This document shows, in pieces, positions 1-9,394 of a stretch of DNA of 64,000 nt (its first letter is position 1; each line of letters begins with the position of its first letter). The position numbers and the translations under genes were made by a program. The notes under the pieces were generated by a model. It made no database searches and was not told where the DNA came from. It was given only the letters and a program-made list of their open reading frames with translations. The DNA comes from JALZCH01 sp036400075 (GTDB taxonomy: Bacteria; Acidobacteriota; Blastocatellia; Pyrinomonadales; Pyrinomonadaceae), in assembly GCA_036400075.1 (NCBI GenBank), contig DASWLV010000173.1:1-64000 (forward strand), in the 5' to 3' direction.

Positions 1-3000
1 GAAACTGCGCCTTTGCTTTCTGATGGAGTGCCGTATTCGGCAACCATTTGTCCAGAGATGTCATAAACAAAATGCTGCCACGAGTTGTTTACTTTTGCGG
101 CGACTCTTTGACCCAAAGCGTCATAAACAGAATCCGATTGATAAGCGGTATTGTTTAGCTGCACCTGCGCCCTGATCATTCTGCCGTTGGCATCGTACCA
201 ATAGCTTTGATTGCTGCGGAATTTGTTATCCGTTGTAATGTTACCAGCGTTGTCGTATGCGATTGCAGAAGATGTAAAACGATTTGTTGATTTGGAAACA
301 TCAATGTCTTCGATTGCCTGATAACCAATTCCAGAATTCTGATTATCGGCGGCTTTCTGATAACGATTACCGAAGCGGTCATAAGAATAGGTTTGCTGGT
401 AAACCTGCGCGCCCGTGTCGCCTCTCTTTTCGATTGATTGTTTTAATCTCCCGATTGAATCATATACAAATTGCTGTTCCTGTTGTTTGAAGGGAGTTGT
501 TACATTTCCGCCGACAAAGTTTTCTATTTTTGAAACTTTGCCGTTGTTTGCCAATAATCCTGTTGCGGGATTGATTTCGCCGTAACCGTATTTAAGCTGT
601 TGCTGAACGGTGTTGTCTTTAACCAGCGATTGACTCTCTAGCTGAAGGCGGTCGTTGTATTTATAACTTTCCGCAGTGCCGTTGCCTAAAGTCATTCCCT
701 TTAATAAACCGTTCTCGAATTGGAAATTGTTGGCATAAGTTCTCTGAGCGTCCTTAATATTGGAGAGCCTGCCCGCAGTATCAATCGAGTACTCTACTTT
801 CCTGCCAGATGGATATTTTTGCCATTTCAGACCGCCCGCCGCATAATAATCGTATTCCATCACATAACTGCTGGTTCCGATTGTTTCTGTTTGTTTTTTG
901 ATTTGTCCCATCAGGTTATATTCATAACTATGCTCGGTCGAAGGAGTATCCCCGATGGCGGAAGTCACCACGCTTGTCAGCCTTCCTTTATTAAATTGGG
1001 TTTCATCGCTGCCGTAGTTATATGTTACCGACGGAGTTTTCAAATTGCCTTCGCCGGAATACGCCACGGTTTTAATGCGATTTAAGCTATCGTAACCGAA
1101 CGTTGTTGTCACATTTCGCGCGTCAACGCCTTTTTCGAGCAATCCGAACGAATCGTATTCATAATAACCGGTCCAAGCGCCTGCTCCGGTGCCTGCAAAT
1201 TGACCGGCATCGTTTAACGTGGCATTTGCTTCCACTTGTTTTTCATTGGTCAAACGCGAAAGACCATCGTATTTAAACAATCGCACCTGTTCTGCGCTGT
1301 CTCCCGTTTGACTGATTTTTCTCAGGTTATCGTTTCCGTCATACCAGTAATAAGTTTTTAACGCATTAACCGTATTCAAATTACCCAGTGAATCCGGCTC
1401 GTCAAGTCGCACGGTTCTGCCCAATGAATCCGCGATTGAACGACGCTGTTTTCCGGCTTGATCCGTTGCCGTTACCGCCGTTCCCTGAATCTCTCTTTGC
1501 GAGTTGTCAGGATCGGTAAAAACCACCGGCGTTTGCCCGAATTGCGTCTGAACGATTGTGTTATCCTGCAATTTGACTGACAGCGTTCTGCTGAGCGCAT
1601 CAAAATTTGTCGCTTCCGTCCATTTCACGTTCGCCGGAACCGGGTCTCCCAAGCCGCTTACTGTATATGGATTTGACGACTTAATCGCTCGACCCAGATT
1701 GTCGTATTTCACGTCTGAAGAAACATACCCTTCCGGCATTTGAGTTCTGGCGCGATAAACCGCTCCGCGCCCATCCATCCACTGCCATGCCGAAATTGTA
1801 TGATTTGCGTCAAGCTTAGTCGTCGTTTTGACGTAGCTCGGCATTTGTTCAGGGTGATATTCAGTAGTTGTTTGTCCGCCGTTCGGCAAATCGGTTTGAG
1901 TTCTATCCAGAGTGTTCGGGTTATAAGTAAAAGTCACCGTCTGCCAGTTTTCATCCGTGGCAGTTTTTATCAATCCGGTGCTGTAATCGTAAGTTACGGA
2001 AGTAGCCAATTCACCGTTTGCGCCGCGCACTTGGCTGACAGGATAAGCATATCCGTATGCGGTGTTATATGTAATCGTTTTCTTCCGGCAGCAGCTTAAT
2101 CTCCCGGATTCAACCACATTGCCTGCAATATCGTAACGATGTTCAGCTACCGAAGCCTTTGGATCATCCGTATCATTTGTTTTTGTCGCATCGGACAAGG
2201 CAACTATTCTGGTTATGTTTCCCCGGTATTGTGCGGCAGCCGTGTAATCGCCCGAACAAATTGTTCGGCAGCACTGCGTGTAACGGGGATCGCAGCTAAA
2301 TGCCGTCCCCGGCGGCGGATCACAAAATGTCGTGCAGGTTCGGGGATAAAACGGATTATAAGCTCTCGAATGCGTGTTCGCCGAATTTGCATTCGTATCA
2401 ATGTCATCCCGTCTCATTATAAAGTTGTCATCGCCGTTGTTGTCGTACTCGTACAAAACCTTGGAAACAGGCTGATCGTTCACTTTAACCACAATTGAGG
2501 CTGGAAGATGCAGCAGATTAGAGTTTATCCAGTTACCGCCTTGATACGAGGTTTCGGTTCTTCTCAGCAAATCACCTATTTGTCCGTTTTGCTTATTGAA
2601 ATCGTATTCCTCAACGACGGTTGGATTGTTATATTGATCATATTCAAGATACTTGACCGTTTTAGTCAGCCCGGCTTCATTCGTAATTTCGAGCTTTTCT
2701 AAAACAGGATTTTTTCTTGTTCCGGTAGAAGCGGTACCTTGCTTCCAGAAAAATTTCGTTTTGGAAAAAACTAGCCCGTTTCCGTCTTTAACGTATGTTT
2801 CGCTAATTAAGCCGTTTTTATAATCACCTGTATTATGAGAAACGGTTTCGTTAATGATGGCGCCGTTTTCCCCGTTAGGAACGGTTATTCTGGAAATTCT
2901 GGTCACCTCGTTCTGAGCCGGTTCCGGCGCGTGATAATCCGTGATTGGAGCGGTCGCCGACGTGCGCCCGTGCCAGTCGTCGGTGCGCTGCGTGTATTTC

Positions 3001-4943
3001 GGAACGTCTGTAAAATTAGTGCCTTGAAGCGGCGTTGTCGGGTAATTATATGAGGTGCTTGCCGCCCAAGCGCCGTCGCTCGTCACCGAACCTGTCGCGT
3101 TCGTTGCGGTCGAATTAACGCTCATTCCGCGGAACTGCTCGATTTTATTAATCATTCCGAAATTCGGATGATAATAATAGCGATAACCCGTTTGAGTTGA
3201 CGGAAAATAAACGTACTCTAAAACGCGAACATTACCGCTCGGAGCCGTTACCTGACCGGCGAATTTGCCTTGATAATCAATCGTGATGTCTTTGTAATAA
3301 AAACGAATAGTTTGTCGTTCTCCGCTGCCGTTGAAGCCGGGAACCGTCACGGCGACAAGCTGCTTTTCGGAAGAATTCGGAATGTCCTCGTAATAAAATT
3401 TAATATAGCGATTCATCGTATCGCGGATATAATCAATTCTCCCGCTCTGGTCTTTATAAACGATGTGTATCTGATTGCCGTTGCGGTCTTGAATCACGGT
3501 CGGGTAATGCTTTCTGTTGTCGCCGCTGCCAAACGGTTTATCGTAAAAAACATTCGTCCCGTCCGAGTGAATTACGCTGAAAGTGATGTCGCCGTAGTTG
3601 TAGGCTTCATTAACCCCGCGATACCAGCCGCTCCGAATGATTCTCACCATGCTGCCGTCGCTGGTCGAATATTCGGTACATTCAAAGCTGTTTGATTGAT
3701 TGGCTTGGGTGTATGTTTTGCATTCTATCTGGCGACGAGTCCCATCCGCCTCGGTAATTCCTGTCGGAATCGGCTCAGTGTAGTTATAACTGGAAGTCGG
3801 GTTGTTGAAAATGATTTGCCTTTGAACTTTGGCGCTTTCCAAATAACCGAAGCCTGAGGTAAAACCGGGCGCGACCCAACTTTGCTCAACATCGTAGGTG
3901 AAATGCGGTTCCGTAGTTTGGGTATTTGGGTTGACGGCTTGAGATTTGTTCCAGGTGCGACTGTTATACGTCATTCCGATTCCGGCGTTGATGCCTCTGC
4001 CGGGGAGCGACGCGAATGGAACGCCGAAGCTGTAATTGGCGATTCCGGCGCGATGCTTGATGTTAACTGCCGCAGCTACGTTCGGCGAATCCATTTCGAC
4101 TTGTCCCATCGGACTGCCCAAGTTGTTTTCATAGCTGTAAACTGATTCGCGTTCAGTATCCGGCAGTTGGTTAATAGTTAAAGGAGTTGCGGTTGCTGCG
4201 TTTTCGGCAGTTGCAATCTTTGCAGCCAGATCTTTGCTCGCCGAAGGCATTATGACTTTAACTACGGTGGATTCTTTCACCTCATTGGCTTCTACGGTTA
4301 AAACGGCTTCCCCTATTTCCGTTGCAATGGCGTGGTTGCCGTCTTTTATTTTGATAATTTGTGAATCAGACGATCCCCATTCGAGAACCAGCCCGTGAAC
4401 CGGACTGCCATTATCATCGAGCGGCAAGGCATCAAGCTTAATCGTTTCGCCAAGGACAACTGTTTTTTCCGCATCCAGTTTAGTCTCGATTCGCTTGACT
4501 CTTTTTAGCAGCACTTCTTTTGTAACCGCTTTTTCCGGCTCCGCGGATTTTGGCGAACTTTCTTTATCACCTTTGTTTACTTCAGCTCCACCCGAAAAAT
4601 TCAGTGCATTTAATCCAAGCAAATCATTGATAACCGCTAAGGGGGATTTGGTCAGCGCGCTCGGTGTTGACGATAAATCTTTGGATAAATCATCATGCCG
4701 CTTCAAAAACGTTTTCGAAGCAAGCTTGTCCGCCGTTGTAGTCGTACTTTCAACAAGACGCTCATCAATCGCAAACGCCGGAACGGGCAAAGCAACGGTA
4801 AGCAGAATCGTCCATATTAATAACGCGGCAATGATTTTCGCCGAAACTCCCGTTCCTTCTGAAGGGTTTTGTTGTCTATTATTGTTTGCCTTATCTTCCC
4901 TGTTATAAATTGCGCGTTTGGCAGTATTAAATTGAATCATCAT
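1..4943 (-). CDS. RHS/YD-repeat exported protein (3' end outside window)
   Basis: A single open minus-strand frame starts at an ATG at 4943 preceded by an AGGAG ribosome binding site and is still open at position 1, giving about 1,647 residues in the window. Residues about 35-57 form a hydrophobic export segment ending PVPAFA, a plausible signal peptidase site. An Ig-like region follows around residues 130-200. The rest is RHS-type sequence with many Tyr-Asp repeats, such as YDSLNRIKT and YDALGQRVA near the left edge. RHS proteins form large shells that often carry a variable C-terminal toxin; that C-terminus is outside the window, so effector function cannot be judged. A cysteine-rich insertion (FYPRTCTTFCDPPPG and following) sits mid-protein. 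The gene lies 393 bp downstream of the cohesin/dockerin gene on the same strand. Identification as RHS-family is firm; role as toxin, adhesin or surface protein is open. Confidence 0.93.
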   Translation of the reverse strand, partial: MMIQFNTAKRAIYNREDKANNNRQQNPSEGTGVSAKIIAALLIWTILLTVALPVPAFAIDERLVESTTTTADKLASKTFLKRHDDLSKDLSSTPSALTKSPLAVINDLLGLNALNFSGGAEVNKGDKESSPKSAEPEKAVTKEVLLKRVKRIETKLDAEKTVVLGETIKLDALPLDDNGSPVHGLVLEWGSSDSQIIKIKDGNHAIATEIGEAVLTVEANEVKESTVVKVIMPSASKDLAAKIATAENAATATPLTINQLPDTERESVYSYENNLGSPMGQVEMDSPNVAAAVNIKHRAGIANYSFGVPFASLPGRGINAGIGMTYNSRTWNKSQAVNPNTQTTEPHFTYDVEQSWVAPGFTSGFGYLESAKVQRQIIFNNPTSSYNYTEPIPTGITEADGTRRQIECKTYTQANQSNSFECTEYSTSDGSMVRIIRSGWYRGVNEAYNYGDITFSVIHSDGTNVFYDKPFGSGDNRKHYPTVIQDRNGNQIHIVYKDQSGRIDYIRDTMNRYIKFYYEDIPNSSEKQLVAVTVPGFNGSGERQTIRFYYKDITIDYQGKFAGQVTAPSGNVRVLEYVYFPSTQTGYRYYYHPNFGMINKIEQFRGMSVNSTATNATGSVTSDGAWAASTSYNYPTTPLQGTNFTDVPKYTQRTDDWHGRTSATAPITDYHAPEPAQNEVTRISRITVPNGENGAIINETVSHNTGDYKNGLISETYVKDGNGLVFSKTKFFWKQGTASTGTRKNPVLEKLEITNEAGLTKTVKYLEYDQYNNPTVVEEYDFNKQNGQIGDLLRRTETSYQGGNWINSNLLHLPASIVVKVNDQPVSKVLYEYDNNGDDNFIMRRDDIDTNANSANTHSRAYNPFYPRTCTTFCDPPPGTAFSCDPRYTQCCRTICSGDYTAAAQYRGNITRIVALSDATKTNDTDDPKASVAEHRYDIAGNVVESGRLSCCRKKTITYNTAYGYAYPVSQVRGANGELATSVTYDYSTGLIKTATDENWQTVTFTYNPNTLDRTQTDLPNGGQTTTEYHPEQMPSYVKTTTKLDANHTISAWQWMDGRGAVYRARTQMPEGYVSSDVKYDNLGRAIKSSNPYTVSGLGDPVPANVKWTEATNFDALSRTLSVKLQDNTIVQTQFGQTPVVFTDPDNSQREIQGTAVTATDQAGKQRRSIADSLGRTVRLDEPDSLGNLNTVNALKTYYWYDGNDNLRKISQTGDSAEQVRLFKYDGLSRLTNEKQVEANATLNDAGQFAGTGAGAWTGYYEYDSFGLLEKGVDARNVTTTFGYDSLNRIKTVAYSGEGNLKTPSVTYNYGSDETQFNKGRLTSVVTSAIGDTPSTEHSYEYNLMGQIKKQTETIGTSSYVMEYDYYAAGGLKWQKYPSGRKVEYSIDTAGRLSNIKDAQRTYANNFQFENGLLKGMTLGNGTAESYKYNDRLQLESQSLVKDNTVQQQLKYGYGEINPATGLLANNGKVSKIENFVGGNVTTPFKQQEQQFVYDSIGRLKQSIEKRGDTGAQVYQQTYSYDRFGNRYQKAADNQNSGIGYQAIEDIDVSKSTNRFTSSAIAYDNAGNITTDNKFRSNQSYWYDANGRMIRAQVQLNNTAYQSDSVYDALGQRVAAKVNNSWQHFVYDISGQMVAEYGTPSESKGAV

Positions 4944-5336
4944 CGGTTTGCTCCTGAATGCGGCGAAAAATGAATGTTCCTTTTCGATTTCTATTCGATT
5001 TTCCAGAATGTTTTTGCTCGTTAATTTATTATGAAATAGCAATTCTTTTTGTTATCGCTATCAATTTGAGTCAGATTAGGGACGACGATAGAGAGTTAGA
5101 CCGGCGCGACTTCCCTCTGACTCTTGCTTCTATTCGCATCGTGTTGATTGCTGCTTGAGGCTGCGGCAGTGCCGTACAGCAGGATGCCCGGTCATTAATC
5201 TTGATTGCCGTTTGCCTCATAATCGTCTGCTGAGGCTTCTATAACCTTTCGGTTGCTATGTAAATCCGGCAACTTCAAATGTCATAACCTAATTCTCTCT
5301 TTGTCTTGACTACGGCGACTCCAGCAGCAACTGCTT
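4944..5336. other. Intergenic region between RHS and cohesin/dockerin genes
   Basis: This 393-bp stretch separates two same-strand genes. I see no convincing gene. On the minus strand a 12-nt hairpin with arms AACC/GGTT around a GAAA loop lies near 5245. A short minus-strand frame of about 50 codons exists but has no ribosome binding site or recognisable sequence. It probably holds the RHS leader or promoter. Confidence 0.4.
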
Positions 5337-7187
5337 TTACCGGATACTGCCGTTTGATCTTCCGACTTCGATCTGACGCCCCTTGTGATTTTCAAAGACC
5401 GGAATTTGCCGGAACTTTAAAGCTCTCGCTTCAGCAGAGGCGTTGTTCGCCTGCCCGGCAACCGCAAAACGCAATTTCACCAGCGTTCCCGCTTGAGCGG
5501 TGATGTCTTTGTCGCAAGCTCCCACGATTTTGACTCTGCCGCGAGTGACAGTGTATTCAACCACCTCGCATTTGCTCGAAAGCGTTCCTGTCGTTTCAAC
5601 TGCCGTACCGGCTGGTTGCAGCAAAGCAGGGTTATACTGCACGTCAAAGTTAAAGCCGGAGACTTGTTTGCCGGTGCTGTTTGTTAAAGTGACAGGAATC
5701 GAAAGAGTGCTGCCCGGAGTTGCCGCGGCATTCTGCGGGAGCGAGATCTGCATCTCGTCTGTTGCGGGTTGCTGTTGCTGTTGCTGTTGCTGCTGCTCTG
5801 CCGGCGGGACAAAAGCCTTGGCGATACCGGCAACAGTTGCTGATGAGTCTTCGCTCTTTTGATTTGAAAGCGAATCGTTTGCTGCCGCTTCCGGCGGAGT
5901 TTCCAGCGTAAAATATCCGCTTCCGGGCATAGATCCGATCCGATTGCCTTGAGAGTCTTCAAACAATGGAGTTGTTCCTTCGTTGCTGTATTTGAATGAC
6001 AGCAATGTTTCGCCGGGCATATACTCGTCATCTCTTACGTTAAATCTCAAGTAAAGCAAAGTACCCGAACTGGCACTGATCGGGGTCGGACAATATACCG
6101 ATACTCCGACTACTCCCGACGAACCGGTGTTTGTGGATGGCTGACACCCCGCGGATAGAGTTCCTGAAGCGCTGATTGGCGCAGAGTTGGGCTCCAACAC
6201 CCAAGGATCAAATGTAAATTGAAAGCTGTAGGAGCTGACCGCCTGATTACCGGTGTTTGAGAAAAAGACGGGAATAAGTATCGTGCTGCCCGAAGCGGCT
6301 GTGACATTATCAGGATAAATCTGGATATTATAATAATAAGACTGAGTGTTAGAAGACTTTGGGGGGGTCCAACCGCCGTTGACATCGCCAATTAAAAAGG
6401 CTGTGTAATCTTGATCTGTTAATGGACCTGAAAATGAAGGATAGTATTTAGAAGCGGGAGAGAACTTCCAGTTAGCGACCTCCACTGTATCTGGAGTTTG
6501 TTGACCAGCGGCGATATATTTCAAAATGAGCGTCGCATCATACGGGCTAATGTATCCGTTCCCGTTTGTGTCGGCTACAATTTGTTGATTTGGAGATAAA
6601 GCGTTTGGTCCCACTCCGTTGTCTGCAATGTGACGAAGAATCATCGTCGCGTCAAACGGAGTAATGGCACCGTAGACTCCCCCGCTCTTTGTCGGAGTGA
6701 CAGTAAGATTTGCACCGGGTGTTATAAACGGGAACTCATACCGACCCTCTAGATCGGTTAGGGCATGAAGACTCTCACTATTCAGCCATACTCCGGGAAC
6801 AGACTTAGCCTTTTCGTTCGCCGGAGTCGCCCCATAGACTGCTTTGCCCGACATGGTGTTAGAACCAACATTAGCGGTGTCATCGACAGCCGCCAACATT
6901 CTTCCACCGGCATAAATGTATTCTTTGGAGAGCTTCGGAGTGCCGGTTAAGGCTGGCAATGGTTCTGCGGCGGTGCCGGTCGAATCAGTGCTGCCCGGTG
7001 GCAGTGAATATTTATATTTTTCAGAAAACGCTCCGGCAACTCCTAAAACCGCAAGCCCCAGCAAAACAAAGGCAACGCAGATATGGCGGGCAGTGATAAA
7101 TTTCTTCCGCGCAGAAGCGCTTTTTCCGGCTTGTCTTGTTTGGGCGGCGGGGCGATCAGCGCCGACTTTTCTTTTTCTTCTTGACAT
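5337..7187 (-). CDS. Exported protein with dockerin-like repeats and two cohesin-like domains
   Basis: The 616-aa product starts with a basic arginine/lysine segment and a hydrophobic helix (about residues 36-53), consistent with a type II membrane anchor or signal. Residues about 100-150 look like a carboxypeptidase-regulatory-type beta domain (GVWLNSESLHALTDLEGRY). A dockerin type I pair follows, with PFDATMILRHIA and DTNGNGYISPYDATLILKY (EF-hand-like Asp/Asn ladder). Two cohesin-like beta domains follow (about 280-420 and 475-610), split by a run of ten glutamines. Having cohesin and dockerin in one chain suggests self-assembly or binding to other exported proteins. The segment KEYIYAGGRMLAAVDD near residue 90 is a phrase usually seen inside RHS proteins, and an RHS gene is immediately downstream. 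Domain assignment is confident, biological role is not. Confidence 0.85.
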   Translation of the reverse strand: MSRRKRKVGADRPAAQTRQAGKSASARKKFITARHICVAFVLLGLAVLGVAGAFSEKYKYSLPPGSTDSTGTAAEPLPALTGTPKLSKEYIYAGGRMLAAVDDTANVGSNTMSGKAVYGATPANEKAKSVPGVWLNSESLHALTDLEGRYEFPFITPGANLTVTPTKSGGVYGAITPFDATMILRHIADNGVGPNALSPNQQIVADTNGNGYISPYDATLILKYIAAGQQTPDTVEVANWKFSPASKYYPSFSGPLTDQDYTAFLIGDVNGGWTPPKSSNTQSYYYNIQIYPDNVTAASGSTILIPVFFSNTGNQAVSSYSFQFTFDPWVLEPNSAPISASGTLSAGCQPSTNTGSSGVVGVSVYCPTPISASSGTLLYLRFNVRDDEYMPGETLLSFKYSNEGTTPLFEDSQGNRIGSMPGSGYFTLETPPEAAANDSLSNQKSEDSSATVAGIAKAFVPPAEQQQQQQQQQPATDEMQISLPQNAAATPGSTLSIPVTLTNSTGKQVSGFNFDVQYNPALLQPAGTAVETTGTLSSKCEVVEYTVTRGRVKIVGACDKDITAQAGTLVKLRFAVAGQANNASAEARALKFRQIPVFENHKGRQIEVGRSNGSIR

Positions 7188-7264
7188 ATTTTTGTGTAAT
7201 GCAATAAAAACCTGTTTATCAGGCGTTGAAGTGATGGCTGAAATTCAAGACGCAGGAATCCCGT

Positions 7265-7436
7265 AGTGTTTTTCCGAGGAAAAACACTAAACACGTCTTG
7301 CCATTGGCTGGAGAAATGCGGTAGGATGCAGGTGGTCTAGTCTGCTTCGCGGCGCATTTAACCGATTAGCCGCAGGCGATTTTTATAGAAGTCCGGTTTT
7401 CTAGTGTAGTTACCAGCTACCTGAGAAACCGGGCTT
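7265..7436 (-). promoter_or_regulatory. Structured leader upstream of the cohesin/dockerin gene
   Basis: Two strong inverted repeats lie in the 5' region of the gene starting at 7187. One is a perfect 24-nt hairpin at 7265-7288 (AGTGTTTTTCC, GA loop). The other, at 7389-7436, pairs AAGTCCGGTTTTCT with the near-complement GAGAAACCGGGCTT. A GC-rich segment lies between them. I do not recognise a known riboswitch; GEMM-type landmarks were looked for and not found. Structured leader is an inference from base pairing only. Confidence 0.35.
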
Positions 7437-7740
7437 TTATCTTTTGCAAACGATTTCTTTTCCTTGCCTAATTTTTAGGCGAAACGAAAAAACTTTTAAA
7501 ATTATTATTCAGTTGTATCTTGTTTTATTCGAGAGCGAACTCTTCTTCTGTTTCAGTGGTGCACCGTCAAGATAGGGTTTGAACCAAAAGAAAAATTTAC
7601 GAACTTTTGGGAGATTACACTATGTGAAATAGTCTTGTCTATCTAACGTGACACATTACTGCACATTTTTTCCAATTTTTTGAAATTTTAATGAAAATGT
7701 AATCTTTCCGACTGGTATCTCTTGCAAATAACCACCTACT

Positions 7741-8345
7741 TTAAAATTTCGCCAATTGCTTTTCTGATAATTTTGTAGCAATCGCAGGCGGCTTCTTCCA
7801 AACCCTTTCTATCCGTAATCAAAATCAATCCTCTCCTATACTTAATCAATTCTGCCTGCTGAAGGGCACCTTGCGGTCATCGTCACGTTGGTTCTCGGAA
7901 TACCGAGCAGGTAAACCAAAAACTCCTGGGTTAACGGAAATGTGTTTGATTGAAGGCAGTCTCTCGTCATCGCAGCCAGCGTACAAGGCGCTGCTCTACC
8001 GAGTGAAAATGATGGCAAACTGCTGATTGGGAAATCTGGCAGAGCAACCCGTAAATATAACGCAGCAGAAGAGCGCTCAATTCCCCGCCGCGGTTGAATT
8101 CAGCTTTAAGAATGCGGGCATCAATTTGCAAAGCTTCGGTTTCGGTTTGCACTATCAAATCGTAAGGAGTGGCGCTGGTTTGCAAAAGAGCGGAAATTCC
8201 GATCATTCCTTCATTGCCGCACATTCCGACTTCAACGGTTTTACCATCTGTTGCCGTGGAAAGAAGAGAAACAACCCCGGAGACGGGAAAATAAAAGGAA
8301 GTTTTTAAATAGCCGATAAGCTTTAACCGGTAGTCTGCCAGATCG
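7741..8345 (-). pseudogene. Degraded Crp/Fnr-family regulator
   Basis: Minus-strand translation across 8320-7967 gives a cyclic-nucleotide-binding-like region, with YFPVSGVVSLLSTATDGKT and VGMCGNEGMIGISALLQT, and ends HFHSVEQRLVRWLR followed directly by a stop. The expected continuation, the winged-helix region, is recoverable only by changing frame: EFLVYLLGIPRTNVTMTA, then ELIKYRRGLILITDRKGLEE. There is no in-frame start codon upstream; a stop precedes the preserved region. Premature stops, at least one frameshift and loss of the 5' end make this a pseudogene of a Crp/Fnr-type transcription factor. Confidence 0.75.
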
Positions 8346-8454
8346 CGTTGGCGGCTGATGGCTGCATGTTATCCCAACCGACCGAGCCTTTTTTTAATGC
8401 CATCTTAAAACGGATTTTCCCTGCGCGTGACTCCAGCTTCTGCGCTTCTAGGAT

Positions 8455-8786
8455 GCGTTTGGTGTTCCGCAGCAACCGGGCATAGCGCTCCAAGCTCCCT
8501 CTTTTTTGGCAGCCCTCAGCAGCGGCGGCAACTCGTCTGTAGCGAGGAAGTCCGAAGCGAGGAAGTCCGCGCTTACGAGTAACACGGCTACTTTAGTTTC
8601 AGCGATAGCCTGTCTTATTTCTTCTCTTCACCTTGCCCCCGGACGGATCCTTTTATCATGCCAAACATCAATTCGGCGCTGGCGTATTAAAGGTTTCAGG
8701 TGAACCAGAAGGCGTTGTAGCCAATCAGCATCCTGATGACTATAGCTGATGAAAACTTTTGTGCGTTTGCTCGATTTAGCTGTCAC
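8455..8786 (-). pseudogene. Degraded TIR-domain gene
   Basis: A GTG start at 8786 with an AAAGGA Shine-Dalgarno opens a frame reading KVFISYSHQDADWLQRLL, the start of a bacterial TIR domain. It continues to VWHDKRIRPGAR and then hits TGA at 8630-8628, where family members normally have Trp (G-x-x-W-R-E-E-I). The same frame continues with REEIRQAIAETKVAVLLVSA and DFLASDFLATDELPPLL, typical TIR helix D/E sequence, before losing resemblance after KKEGA. It is therefore a TIR gene with a Trp-to-stop change and a scrambled or truncated 3' end. What follows (8330-8500) is an unrecognised open stretch. Confidence 0.78.
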
Positions 8787-9394
8787 CTCTATCCTTTTCA
8801 ATTTTCGCCCTTATTGGGTATCTTGTTGACCTTAATGAGACACTCAATATCGCAGGCGAACGTCTATCACCTAGAGAATTTTCATGTCGGACTCGATATT
8901 CTATGTAGATGCATTTTAATACCTATTATTTTGCGGGTAGATCTGCGCAATCGCTTAGCTTTGTTAACGCATGGTTGACCAAGCGAAAAGCATATTCTCA
9001 GAACGACACTCTTTTCTGAGATAAAATCCAACGCGTTTCTGAAATGAACAGGGAGAAATCAATCTCCCTCCAACGCTCAAAACAGCTTCACTTTTCGCCA
9101 GGATTCGAGAAATCGAGTTTTTTCTTTTTCAATGATAGGTTTTGTTTTCGTTTGGAGCGTTAAGAGATAAGAGCGCAATGTGCGGTTGTCCGAGCAAGAT
9201 TAATCAAACTATTTTAAAAGCAAATTTAGCTTTACTGAATTGACGCGAAAAGAGTAAAACAGAGCCGATTTAACACGCTTGAATCGGTTTAATTCAAAGT
9301 TAGGCGGCAAGTTTATTTATGCAGATCAGATTATATGGTGAGATATTGATTTTGATTTAAGGTAGGAAAAGGTCTTTCTGGGTTAAGAAATCAG
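8787..9394. other. Intergenic region upstream of the TIR-like gene
   Basis: About 600 bp of AT-rich DNA with no supportable gene. Short plus-strand frames here have no ribosome binding sites or family resemblance and partly mirror the TIR pseudogene. It presumably contains the promoter for the gene starting at 9395. Confidence 0.4.

Noticed and set aside
5776..5810. Trinucleotide repeat (poly-Gln) as a phase-variation switch
   Set aside because: Length change would stay in frame; it is more likely a flexible linker between cohesin-like domains.
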